Positions 7,988 to 16,800 of a stretch of DNA of 51,076 bases are shown piece after piece (positions within the stretch are counted from its first letter, which is position 1; each line of letters begins with the position of its first letter). The stretch comes from Bacteroidales bacterium (GTDB taxonomy: Bacteria > Bacteroidota > Bacteroidia > Bacteroidales > Bacteroidaceae). The notes below the pieces were generated by a model. The model was not told where the DNA came from. It made no database searches and was given only the letters and a program-made list of their open reading frames with translations. Location: contig SFFY01000012.1 of assembly GCA_004556745.1 (NCBI GenBank), positions 1-51,076 of the forward strand, read 5' to 3'. The translations under genes were made by a program, and so were the position numbers.

Positions 7988-9349
7988 ATGGATAAATTCA
8001 ATGTTCTCGGCGAAGCCCCCGTGGGGCGACTGTTGGCGCAGTACGCCTTCCCTGCCATAGTGGCCATGGCGGCTTCGTCGGTCTACAACATCATCGACGG
8101 CATCTTTATCGGGCAGGGCGTGGGCGCGGAGGCTATTATGGGGCTTGCGCTGACGGCTCCCGTGATGTCGCTCACGGCGGCGTTCGGCGCAATGGTGGGT
8201 GTGGGCGCGTCCACGCTGATGAGCGTCAAGCTCGGGCAGCGCGACTACGAAACGGCGCAGCGCATCCTCGGCAACGTGGTGATTATGAATGTCGCCTTGG
8301 GGCTTTCGCTCGGCCTTCTGCTGCTACTTTTCCTCGAGCCCATCCTCCGCTTCTTCGGCGCGAGCGATGCCACGCTGCCCTATGCCTACGACTTCATGAG
8401 CGTTATCCTGCTCGGCAATGTCGTGACGCATCTCTACCTCGGACTGAACGCCCTGCTGCGCTCCACCAACCGCCCGCAGAAAGCCATGCTCGCCACCTTC
8501 GGCACCGTGGGGCTTAACTGCGTGTTCGCCCCGATTTTCATCTTTGCCTTAGACTGGGGCATACGCGGCGCAGCATTTGCCACCATTCTCTCGCAGATGG
8601 TGATGCTTTGCTGGCAGTTGAGGCTCTTTTCAGACAAATCAGACCTCATCCACCTGCATCGCGGCATCATGCGCCTGCAACGCAAGATTGTGGGTGAGTC
8701 GCTGCTCGTGGGCCTGCCGCAATTTCTCATCAACCTCTGCGCCTGCATGGTCACGGTAGTCGTGACGCGCAGCATGGCCGAGTTTGGCGGCGACGTTTCG
8801 GTCGGCGCATTCGGCATCTGCAACCGTCTGGTGCTCTTTGCTGTGATGGTCATCATCGGCCTGAACCAAGGCATGCAGCCCATCGCCGGCTACAACTACG
8901 GGGCGCAGCGTTACGACCGCGTGCTGCAAGTGCTCAAACTCGCGCTCGTGGCCGGCGTGTGCATCATGAGCACGGGCTTCCTGGTAGGTACGTTCTTCGC
9001 CGAACCCTGCGTGGCGCTCTTTGCGAAAGACGCGCCCGAACTAATTGCCGGCGCGGCGCACGGCCTGCGCATCTTGGTGATGTTCTTCCCAATCGTTGGC
9101 GTGCAAATCGTTTCCACCGCCTTCTTCCAAAGCATTGGTATGGCGGGCAAGAGCATCTTCCTCTCGCTCACGCGCCAGCTCATCTTCCTTTTGCCCTTGC
9201 TCCTGATTTTGCCGCACGTGATGGACAACCCGATCGACGGCGTGTGGTACGCCTCGCCTGTCTCCGACTGCATCTCTTCTATCCTGGCCATGACACTCCT
9301 GGGCATAGAAGTCAAGAAGTTTCGCAAACGCATTTCAGTAAACAAGTAA
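7988..9349 (+). CDS. MATE family efflux transporter
   Basis: This 453-residue, 12-helix antiporter belongs to the MATE family, which exports drugs or metabolites using Na+ or H+. The N-terminal half shows GRLLAQYAFPAIVAMAASS and YNIIDGIFIGQGVGAEAIMG, and the second half begins with a related LLVGLPQFLINLCA segment, the usual two-lobe design. The length is normal. The last codons (SVNK) run into an 8-bp repeat (TACTCGTN on the other strand) that fills the gap to the next gene. The substrate cannot be predicted. Confidence 0.92.
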   Translation: MDKFNVLGEAPVGRLLAQYAFPAIVAMAASSVYNIIDGIFIGQGVGAEAIMGLALTAPVMSLTAAFGAMVGVGASTLMSVKLGQRDYETAQRILGNVVIMNVALGLSLGLLLLLFLEPILRFFGASDATLPYAYDFMSVILLGNVVTHLYLGLNALLRSTNRPQKAMLATFGTVGLNCVFAPIFIFALDWGIRGAAFATILSQMVMLCWQLRLFSDKSDLIHLHRGIMRLQRKIVGESLLVGLPQFLINLCACMVTVVVTRSMAEFGGDVSVGAFGICNRLVLFAVMVIIGLNQGMQPIAGYNYGAQRYDRVLQVLKLALVAGVCIMSTGFLVGTFFAEPCVALFAKDAPELIAGAAHGLRILVMFFPIVGVQIVSTAFFQSIGMAGKSIFLSLTRQLIFLLPLLLILPHVMDNPIDGVWYASPVSDCISSILAMTLLGIEVKKFRKRISVNK

Positions 9350-9446
9350 ACGAGTAGACGAGTAAACAAAACAAGTTTCCTTTGCTTTTTATTTTATAAA
9401 CGTAATCTTACTCGTCTACTTGTTTACTCGTATACTCGTCTACTAA
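9341..9446. repeat. TACTCGTN octamer repeat pair in inverted orientation
   Basis: At 9341-9369 the strand reads repeats of AACGAGTA/AACAAGTA, and at about 9408-9443 it reads TACTCGTC TACTTGTT TACTCGTA TACTCGTC. The two runs are inverted to each other around an AT-rich centre. Similar runs occur near 45697-45712 and 49385-49418. Confidence 0.75.
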
Positions 9447-9458
9447 AGCTATAATAAT

Positions 9459-10088
9459 ATGACTACCCCCTTCGTAATCACCATAGGCCGCCAACTCGGC
9501 AGCGGCGGCAGGCAAATCGGCAGGCTGATTGCCGACAGGCTGCAAATAGAATACTTCGACAAGGAAATCCTCGACCTCGCCGCCCGCGAGAGCGGCTTCC
9601 GCCCGGAACTTTTTGAGGAGAGTGATGAGAAAAACAGTTTTCTGCGCTCCATTTTCGGCAATATCATTCCTTTCTTCGGCAGCCCTTCCGAAAAGATTTA
9701 TCCCGACGCGCTGAGCCGCGAGAACCTCTTTCGCTTGCAGGCAGATGCCATTCGCAAGGCGGCGGCCGAACGCTCGGCAGTCTTTATCGGCCGTTGCGCC
9801 GACTACGTGTTGCGCGACCACCCGCGCTGCCTCAATGTGTTCCTGACTGCCAATATGGAAGACCGCATTGCGCAGGTGATGCTGCGTGAGGGCATCGACC
9901 GCGCGGCAGCCGAGCGGCGCATCGAAAGCGGCGACCGCCAAAGAGCATCCTTCTACAACTTTTACAGTTCCGGCACGTGGGGCGCAGCCGCCACCTACGA
10001 CCTTTGCATCAATTCCTCCCTGCTCGGAATGGAAGAGACGGCAGAACTGATTATCGGCTTTGCCCGCAAACGTTTTGAGAACTTATGA
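9459..10088 (+). CDS. Cytidylate kinase-like protein (PF13189 type)
   Basis: This 209-residue P-loop protein has the N-terminal signature ITIGRQLGSGGRQIGRLIADRL (about 4-25), followed by YFDKEILDLAARESGF. This is the hallmark of the cytidylate-kinase-like family common in Bacteroidetes and Firmicutes. Later motifs FIGRCADYVLRDHP and RDRQRASFYNF-like sequence (here GDRQRASFYNFYSSGTWG) fit the same family. It may phosphorylate CMP or a related nucleotide, but members of this family are poorly characterised. Its stop codon overlaps the next ATG (ATGA), so the two genes are translationally coupled. Confidence 0.87.
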   Translation: MTTPFVITIGRQLGSGGRQIGRLIADRLQIEYFDKEILDLAARESGFRPELFEESDEKNSFLRSIFGNIIPFFGSPSEKIYPDALSRENLFRLQADAIRKAAAERSAVFIGRCADYVLRDHPRCLNVFLTANMEDRIAQVMLREGIDRAAAERRIESGDRQRASFYNFYSSGTWGAAATYDLCINSSLLGMEETAELIIGFARKRFENL

Positions 10089-10579
10089 AGCGCATCGGAC
10101 TGCTTTCGGATACCCACAGTTGCTGGGACGAGCGCTTTGCAGACTATTTTGCCGACTGCGATGAGATATGGCACGCCGGCGATGTGGGGTCTATGGAAGT
10201 CGCCGACAAACTGGCGGCGTTGCATCCCCTACGCTGCGTGTGCGGCAACTGCGATGGCGGCGACCTGCGCATTGTATATCCGCCCTTGGCGCGTTTCCGC
10301 GTGGAGGAGGTAGAGGTGATGATGACGCACATCGGCGGCTATCCCGGGCATTACGCGCCGCATATCCGCGAGCGGCTGATGAGCCGCCCCACCGACCTAT
10401 TTGTGTGCGGCCATTCGCATATTCTGAAAGTCGTGCGCGACCCTGTGCTCAATCTTCTGCACATCAACCCCGGCGCGGCTGGGCATCAGGGCTGGCACTT
10501 GGTGCGCACCCTCGTGCGTTTCAGCATTACGGGCAAGCGTATTCACGACCTCGAAGTTGTGGAATTAGGAGGAAGATAA
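10085..10579 (+). CDS. YfcE/MJ0936-type metallophosphoesterase
   Basis: This 164-residue calcineurin-like phosphoesterase shows the metal-ligand motifs in order: SDTHSCWD (8-15), HAGDVG (about 36-41), GNCDG (about 57-61), MMTHIGG and CGHSHI. It ends with LLHINPGAAG, a strong signature of the small YfcE/MJ0936 group. These enzymes hydrolyse phosphodiesters in vitro, and the cellular substrate is unknown. It starts within the last codons of the preceding kinase-like gene and is closed by a strong terminator. Confidence 0.9.
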   Translation: MKRIGLLSDTHSCWDERFADYFADCDEIWHAGDVGSMEVADKLAALHPLRCVCGNCDGGDLRIVYPPLARFRVEEVEVMMTHIGGYPGHYAPHIRERLMSRPTDLFVCGHSHILKVVRDPVLNLLHINPGAAGHQGWHLVRTLVRFSITGKRIHDLEVVELGGR

Positions 10580-10585
10580 TAATGA

Positions 10586-10631
10586 CAATAACGAGGGAGG
10601 CACGCCAATCGGCGTGCCTCCCTCGTTATTG
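10586..10631. terminator. Bidirectional terminator between convergent genes
   Basis: A perfect 21-bp stem begins CAATAACGAGGGAGGCACGC and has a 4-base AATC loop. It sits between the phosphoesterase (plus) and the biotin carrier gene (minus). Confidence 0.9.
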
Positions 10632-10652
10632 TATGCCTTTGCGGCTAAGTGG

Positions 10653-11117
10653 TTAGGCAATGGTAAGTAGCGTGGTGCCTTCCATTACGCTGTCGCCTGC
10701 TGCCACGCACACGGCGGACACCGTGCCGGCTGACTCGGCGCAGATGTTGTTTTCCATCTTCATGGCTTCCAGCACGAGCACCACATCGCCTGCCTTCACG
10801 GCCTGCCCTGCTGCTACGTTCACTTTCGTTACTACGCCGGGCAGGGGCGCTTTCACGGGCGTGCCGCTGCCGGGTGCGCTCTTGCCTGCTGCGGGCGCGG
10901 GGGCTGCGGCAGGCGTTTCGGCTGCAGGCTGTGCGGCGGGCGCGGGAGCGGCTGCGCCAGTGGCGCTTTCGGGCAGGTTCTCTTCAAGTAGCGAAGAGCC
11001 GTGCATCTGTACCTCAAAAGGCAGGCCGTTCACCTCAACCTGTGCCTTGTCGCCTTGGATGCCGCGAATGGTAACGTCGTACTCGGCACCGTTAATGGTA
11101 TATTTGTATTGCTTCAT
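10653..11117 (-). CDS. Biotin carboxyl carrier protein of methylmalonyl-CoA decarboxylase/propionyl-CoA carboxylase type
   Basis: This 154-residue protein carries biotin for CO2 transfer between carboxyltransferase and decarboxylase or carboxylase partners. An N-terminal beta domain (1-45) is joined by an Ala/Pro-rich hinge (about 53-85) to a C-terminal biotinyl domain. The biotin-lysine motif EAMKM places the lysine at K120. It is the last gene of a three-gene minus-strand cluster headed by the carboxyltransferase. The membrane beta subunit usually found next in such loci is absent, as a terminator and an oppositely directed gene follow directly. Confidence 0.92.
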   Translation of the reverse strand: MKQYKYTINGAEYDVTIRGIQGDKAQVEVNGLPFEVQMHGSSLLEENLPESATGAAAPAPAAQPAAETPAAAPAPAAGKSAPGSGTPVKAPLPGVVTKVNVAAGQAVKAGDVVLVLEAMKMENNICAESAGTVSAVCVAAGDSVMEGTTLLTIA

Positions 11118-11162
11118 CTTTTTGAAATCGTTGTTTTAGAAATTATTGTTTACGGAACTGCA

Positions 11163-11426
11163 TTAAAGCCTGTTCATCAGCAGCGAGGGATGATTCCAAC
11201 TGCTTTCCTGCGGCATGAAGGTGATGATGTCGGTTTCGTCGTCGTGCACCACTTCCACTTCGTGCTCAATCAGCGCGAGGGCAATGGCCGCAGCGTAGGC
11301 GGGCATGCGTTCCTCGCTCACTTCCGGGTGCGCGCCGTCGACGAGGAGGTCGGCAATCGTGCCTTCGCGGTCGTCGAGGCGAATGCTCACGGCGTGTCCG
11401 TTGATTTGATATTGAAAAGTTTTCAT
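11163..11426 (-). CDS. Small unknown protein within carboxyltransferase cluster
   Basis: This 87-residue protein is not a family I recognise. It has no membrane segment, so it is not an OadG-type gamma subunit, although it occupies the same slot between carboxyltransferase and biotin carrier. The N-terminus (MKTFQYQINGHAVSIRLDDRE) resembles the first beta strands of the neighbouring biotin carrier (MKQYKYTINGAEYDVTIR). It may therefore be a paralogue of that N-terminal domain lacking the biotinyl part. The gaps to its neighbours are 45 and 21 bases, which supports one operon. Function is inferred only from position. Confidence 0.75.
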   Translation of the reverse strand: MKTFQYQINGHAVSIRLDDREGTIADLLVDGAHPEVSEERMPAYAAAIALALIEHEVEVVHDDETDIITFMPQESSWNHPSLLMNRL

Positions 11427-11447
11427 TGCTTGCTTTTTGCCTTTTGT

Positions 11448-13001
11448 TTACAAGGGGATATTGCCGTGCTTCTTGGCGGGGCGCGTTTCGCGCTTGTTGG
11501 CCAACTGCGCGAGGGCGCGGCAGATGCGGAAGCGCGTGTTGCGCGGCTCGATTACATCATCAACATAACCGAATTCGGCTGCCTTGTAGGGGTTGGTGAA
11601 GAGGTCGTTGTATTCCTTTTCCTTCTCGGCGAGGAATGCCTTGGGGTCTTCCTTCGTCTTGGCTTCCTTGCCGTCGAGAATTGCCACGGCGCCCGATGCG
11701 CCCATCACGGCAATTTCGGCAGAGGGCCATGCATAGTTGAGGTCGGCGCGGAGCTGCTTGCAGCCCATCACGATGTGCGAACCGCCGTAGCTCTTGCGCA
11801 GCGTCACGGTCACCTTGGGCACCGTGGCTTCGCCGTAGGCATAGAGCAGTTTTGCGCCGTGGTCGATTACGGCGTTGTATTCCTGACCCGTTCCCGGCAG
11901 GAAGCCCGGCACGTCAACGAGGCTCACGATGGGTATATTGAAGCAGTCGCAGAAGCGCACGAAGCGAGCCGCCTTGCGCGAGGCGTTGCAGTCGAGCACG
12001 CCGGCGTAAACGCTGGGCTGGTTGGCCACAACGCCCACGCTCTCGCCGTTGAAGCGGGCGAAGCCGATGATGATGTTGCGGGCAAAGGAACGCTGCACTT
12101 CGAGGAACTCGCCATTGTCCACCACAGCCGAGATGACCTTATACATGTCGTAGGCCATGTTGGGGTTGTCGGGGATAATCTCGTTGAGGCTGTCTTCCTT
12201 GCGGTCGATGGGGTCGTTGCAGGCAACGCGCGGGGCGCGTTCCATGTTGTTCTGCGGCAGATAGGAGAGCAGGCGGCGGATAAGGGCTGCGAACTCCTCT
12301 TCCGTCTTGGCCGTGAAGTGGCAAACGCCGCTCTTCGTAGAGTGAACGCCTGCGCCGCCGAGGTCTTCCTGCGTCACGTCCTCGCCCGTCACGGTTTTCA
12401 CCACCTTCGGACCGGTGAGGAACATGTAGCTCACGCCTTCGAGCATCACCACGAAGTCCGTGAGGGCAGGGGAGTATACCGCGCCGCCGGCGCACGGACC
12501 GCAGATGCCGGAGATTTGGGGCACAACGCCGCTGGCCTCGATGTTGCGCTGGAAGATGTTGCCGAAACCGGCGAGGGCGTTGATGCCTTCCTGTATGCGT
12601 GCGCCGCCCGAGTCGTTAAGGCCGATGCAGGGCACGCCCATCTTCATGCTCTGGTCCATCACTTTGCAGATTTTCTCTGCCATCGTTTCGGAGAGCGAGC
12701 CGCCGTTTACGGTGAAGTCCTGTGCAAACACATAGACGAGGCGGCCGTTTATTGTGCCGCTACCGGCTACCACGCCGTCGCCGAGGAACTGCTTCTTCTC
12801 CATGCCGAAATAGTGGCAGCGGTGAAGCTTGAACATGTCCATTTCCTCAAACGAGCCTTTGTCGAGCAGCATGTCGATGCGCTCGCGTGCGGTGGCCTTG
12901 CCTTTTTCGTGTTGCTTCTCAATCGCTTTTTCCCCGCCGCCGAGGCGTGCCTTCTGGCGGAGTTCCACGAGTTGCTTGATTTTCTTTAATTGTTCACTCA
13001 T
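11448..13001 (-). CDS. mmdA: Methylmalonyl-CoA/propionyl-CoA carboxyltransferase alpha subunit
   Basis: This 517-residue crotonase-fold carboxyltransferase moves CO2 between methylmalonyl-CoA (or propionyl-CoA) and biotin in the succinate-propionate pathway. Diagnostic stretches are LDKGSFEEMDMF, ARIQEGINALAGFGNIF, ISGICGPCAGGAVYSPALTDF, DVPGFLPGTGQEYNAVIDHG and YGGSHIVMGCKQL. I chose the ATG at 13001 (MSEQLKKIKQLVELRQKARL) because it matches the family start. An upstream in-frame extension would cross the promoter and a leader hairpin. The paired biotin carrier lies downstream. Without a beta subunit here, it is open whether the complex acts as decarboxylase or as carboxylase. The gene symbol is by family resemblance. 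Confidence 0.92.
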   Translation of the reverse strand: MSEQLKKIKQLVELRQKARLGGGEKAIEKQHEKGKATARERIDMLLDKGSFEEMDMFKLHRCHYFGMEKKQFLGDGVVAGSGTINGRLVYVFAQDFTVNGGSLSETMAEKICKVMDQSMKMGVPCIGLNDSGGARIQEGINALAGFGNIFQRNIEASGVVPQISGICGPCAGGAVYSPALTDFVVMLEGVSYMFLTGPKVVKTVTGEDVTQEDLGGAGVHSTKSGVCHFTAKTEEEFAALIRRLLSYLPQNNMERAPRVACNDPIDRKEDSLNEIIPDNPNMAYDMYKVISAVVDNGEFLEVQRSFARNIIIGFARFNGESVGVVANQPSVYAGVLDCNASRKAARFVRFCDCFNIPIVSLVDVPGFLPGTGQEYNAVIDHGAKLLYAYGEATVPKVTVTLRKSYGGSHIVMGCKQLRADLNYAWPSAEIAVMGASGAVAILDGKEAKTKEDPKAFLAEKEKEYNDLFTNPYKAAEFGYVDDVIEPRNTRFRICRALAQLANKRETRPAKKHGNIPL

Positions 13002-13034
13002 AATGTGTAATTGTGTGATGATTTCTATTCGGGC

Positions 13035-13081
13035 GAGATACACAATATTATATATATGTATCTCAAAGCGGGGCAAAGTTA
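13035..13081 (-). promoter_or_regulatory. Promoter and leader hairpin of mmdA operon
   Basis: TAACTTTG on the minus strand (13074-13081) fits the -7 consensus. The predicted leader begins with an inverted repeat, GAGATACA...TGTATCTC (13035-13064), around a TATATATAATATT loop, and reaches the ATG at 13001. Confidence 0.55.
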
Positions 13082-13211
13082 TGAAAAAAACGGTACACTT
13101 ATAGGGCATTTTGTGCGATTTCGTGCATTTGCTGCGCAGAAAGTCTGCAAAAAGTGACAGATGTTTAGATTATTTTTGTGTAGAAATAGCATCAGAAAGT
13201 CGGAAACATTG

Positions 13212-13219
13212 TATTTTTG
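13212..13219 (+). promoter_or_regulatory. -7 element (TATTTTTG) of the Lys/Cys-rich gene
   Basis: TATTTTTGC lies 67 bases before the ATG at 13287, leaving an AT-rich leader. Together with the terminator at 13592 it makes a one-gene unit. Confidence 0.6.
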
Positions 13220-13286
13220 CAGCCGAGAGGTTATCCTCTTTTTTATAATTAAAATCATATCCACCAAAAACTAAAACTTATCCATT

Positions 13287-13562
13287 ATGAAGAAGTTAAT
13301 GATGCTCGCCGCCATGGCAATTTTCTGCGTCAGCATGAACGCGCAGGAACCCCAGAAGAAAGAATGTTGCAACAAGGCAAAGACCGAATGCTGCGACAAG
13401 AAGGACAAAAAGGATTGCAAGAAGGACTGCAAGAAAGACTGCAAGCAGGCTTGCGACAAAGCAAAGTGCGGCGATTGCAAGAAAGATTGCAAGAAGAAGG
13501 ATTGCAAAAAGGCTTGCGACAAGGCCAAGAAAGGCGATTGCAAGAAGGACTGCAAGAAGTAA
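13287..13562 (+). CDS. Secreted Lys/Cys-rich repeat protein, unknown
   Basis: This 91-residue protein has a clear signal peptide (MKKLMMLAAMAIFCVSMNAQ, 1-20). The 71-residue remainder consists almost only of Lys (about 29), Cys (15), Asp and Ala. CKKD units recur, and a block ACDKAKxGDCKKDCKK occurs twice (about 55-70 and 76-91), which points to internal duplication. CC pairs lie at 27-28 and 35-36. I do not recognise a family. The composition would suit metal binding, disulfide cross-linking or binding of anionic polymers, but none of this is shown. It has its own promoter and terminator. That this strand is the coding one is supported by the signal peptide, the start context and the -7 element. 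Confidence 0.85.
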   Translation: MKKLMMLAAMAIFCVSMNAQEPQKKECCNKAKTECCDKKDKKDCKKDCKKDCKQACDKAKCGDCKKDCKKKDCKKACDKAKKGDCKKDCKK

Positions 13563-13591
13563 AATACTTTTCTTTAAATCCATACAGTTTG

Positions 13592-13621
13592 AGAGGAGGA
13601 GCGTAAGCCCCTCCTCTTTTT
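13592..13621 (+). terminator. Terminator of Lys/Cys-rich gene
   Basis: AGAGGAGGAGC, GTAA loop region, GCCCCTCCTCT, then TTTTTG: a G/C-rich stem followed by a T run, 30 bases after the stop codon. Confidence 0.85.
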
Positions 13622-13743
13622 GTTGCGCCCCATTCAATCGCGCGATAACAGCCTTTTCATATTCCCCACCCGCCTTTTGGGACATATCAAAATCCTTTTA
13701 CAGCCCCCGACGGCAAAGACTTTTCAAAAAAATACACACTTTT

Positions 13744-13774
13744 TTTGCGCTTTCAGAAAAACGCTATATCTTTG
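13744..13774 (+). promoter_or_regulatory. Full Bacteroidetes promoter of susC
   Basis: TTTG (13744-13747) and TATCTTTG (13767-13774) are separated by exactly 19 bases, which matches the housekeeping consensus (TTTG, 19-21 bases, TAnnTTTG). The predicted leader to the ATG at 13878 is about 100 bases. I see no other feature in that leader. Confidence 0.75.
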
Positions 13775-13877
13775 CCAAGACAAACTATCTGCGCAGAAAG
13801 GTGACAAAGGGTCCGACTTTCATCGCAGAAAAGCACATCAGTATTTTTACGGACTCATCCTTAAATCTATTTCCTAT

Positions 13878-16800
13878 ATGCTTAAACCCATTAAATCTGT
13901 CAGCATGGCGCTTATGGCGGCAGCAGTGACGGGTATGCCCCTCTTTGCTGCGCCGATCGAAGCACATGCCGAGGTTGCCGCTGTGCAACAGACAGGCGTT
14001 GTGAAAGGCGTCGTCAGGGACGATGCCGGACAGCCGGCTATCGGAGCCGTTGTCTTCGTGGTAGGAACGAAAAACTCAACTACTACCGACGTTGACGGCT
14101 CGTTTACTTTAAAGAATGTGCAGAAAGGCGCAACCATCCGCATCTCCCTGATCGGCTACAAACGTCAGGATATCAAGTGGGACGGGGGCGCCCTTAATGT
14201 TACCCTCGAAAGCAACGACAATTCCTTCGAAGAGGTAGTCGTTACCGCCATGGGTATCGCCCGTAAGGAAAAGTCGCTCACCTATGCTACCCAGCAGATT
14301 AAGAACGACGAATTCATGAAGGTTCAGGATCCCAACCTCGTTAACTCTATCGAAGGTAAGGTTTCCGGCGTGACCATCACCCCCAGCGCAGGTGGCGCGG
14401 GCGGTGCATCCAAGATTATCCTCCGCGGTAACAAGTCTATCATGGGTAACAACCAGCCGCTTATCGTTGTGGACGGTATACCTATGACCAACAATACCCG
14501 CGGACAAATGGACGGCACGGGCGACATCGCAGTGCTCAACTCCACCGCCGTGAGCGAAGGTTCCGACCCCCTCTCACAAATCAACCCCGACGACATCGAG
14601 TCAATGAACATCCTGAAAGGTGCTAACGCTGCCGCACTTTACGGCTCGGCTGCCGCCAACGGTGTCGTGATGATTACCACGAAGAAAGGTAAGGAAGGCA
14701 AGCTCGATGTGAACTTCACCTCGAACGTCACCTTCGACACCCCGCTCCTTACGCCTGAAATCCAAAACCGCTACGGCGCGTCGATCAACGGCACGAGCAT
14801 CAGTAAGGATAGCTGGGGTCCCGCGCTTGGCAACACTGGTAACCACTACACGCTGCAAAGTGCTGACGGCAAGACGGTTTACCTGCGCGACCAGGCTTAC
14901 GATGACATCAAGGACTTCTATCGCCTCGGTGTTACCACCAACAACTCCATTTCTCTTTCAGGCGGTACGGAAAAGATTCGCACTTACGTGTCTTATGCCA
15001 ACTCGCACGCCAACGGTATGATACGCACGAACAGTTACAACCGTAACACGTTCGCCTTCCGCCAGTCATACAAGTTCTTCAAGCGCGTAACGATTGACGT
15101 TAACGCCAACTACGTGCAGACGGTAACGAAAAACCGTACGTCTGGCGGTCTCGTGCTTAACCCCATCTACGACCTCTATACCGCTCCGCGCAATGTAGAT
15201 ATGCGTTATTATAAGGACAATTATCAGGGTTACGGCACCTGGGAGTCTAATCCCCAACATGGCTGGCTCATGGATCCAACAAAGGGTGCCAACTACGTGT
15301 GGGGCAGCAAGACCTATCAGCTCACCGGCCCCATGCAGCAGTGGGCTATCAACAACGCCGGCAACAACAACCCCTATTGGCTCATGAACATGAACCAAGG
15401 CAAGGACAAGGAAGACCGCTTCTATGGCTACTTCCAAGGCAAGATCGACATCTACGACGGTCTCTCCTTCCAAGCCCGTGTGTCGCTCGACCACACGAAG
15501 TTCAACTCCGAAAGCCACCGCTACGCCACTACGCAGTTGCCCAGCTCGATGGACGACTTCGGCCGTTACTGGCTCAATAACCAGAAGACGAATGAACTCT
15601 ATACCGACTACCTCCTCAGCTATAACAAGAAGTTTGGCGACTGGAGCGTATCGGCTACTGCTGGCTACGTAGGTCACACTCTGAAGTCTGAATATGTTTC
15701 TACCGACGTGACCGCTACGCAGTTCGACGGACAGCGCAAGTTCCTCTCTGATGACAATGTGGTTATCAACCGTTTCGAACCGAACTCCGGCGGTGACGGT
15801 GCAACTTCCAAGTCCGAAGGCTCCAACTGGGACAAGGCTGCTCTCGTTACGGCGCAGATAGGTTGGAAAGACTACGTTTATGTGGACGGTTCTTACCGTC
15901 GCGACTGGTATCGTGCCTTCAAGCAGTTTGCATACATGGGCACGCCCGACAACTATGGCTATTTCGGCTTCGGTGCCAACGCCATTCTTTCCTCGCTCTT
16001 CAAACTGCCCGAATGGTTCAACTATGCCAAGTATCGTCTGAGCTATTCAGAAGTAGGTAACTCCATTCCCAACAGCGTCTACAACCTCGCTGTCAGCAAC
16101 AACGTGCGCGGTACGACCACGCTCTCCGGCTACAATAGCTTCTGGCCCATTCCTGAAAAGACCAAGTCGTTTGAAACGGGTCTGGAAATGCAGTTCTTCA
16201 ACAACCGCCTCAATGCCGACATTACTTATTATAACTCGGCCATGCACAACTCCTATCTTGAAATCTCCGGCACCAACGGCCGCACGCAGCCTGTCAATAC
16301 CGGCGTTATCCGCAACCAAGGTGTTGAACTGACGCTTGGCTATGACTGGAAGATTTCTAAGGACTGGCGTTGGAAGACTTCTGTTAACTTCTCGTTCAAC
16401 AAGAATAAGATTGTCGAAACCTACCGCGACGAGCAGGGTAATCCCAAGATGCTCACGCAGGGCCTCGCTGGCGTTCAGGTACGCTATGTCGAAGGCGGTT
16501 CTTACGGCGATATGTACGTGAGCGACTTCCGTCGTTGGCAGACCGACGTTTATCAGTATGAAGTGCCCGACGTGAATGGCGGTGCTCCTACCGTTTACTA
16601 CACTAATTCGCCCACGGCCGATGCAGCCGGCAACCCCCTCGCCGACGGTATCACAACAACTAAGATTCACAATGCAGGCGACATCTACGTCAACTCAGAA
16701 GGCAAGCCGACTATAGACGGTAGCTTCGCCTACGTGAAGCCCAGCGGCACGATCAGCAACACGCCGAGCAATCCTTACGGCAAGTACATCGGCAACATGA

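Noticed and set aside
13271..13555. Minus-strand frame of repeated FLQS units opposite the Lys/Cys-rich gene
   Set aside because: The plus-strand frame has a signal peptide, a promoter and a terminator in the right places; the antisense repeats follow automatically from its periodic codons.
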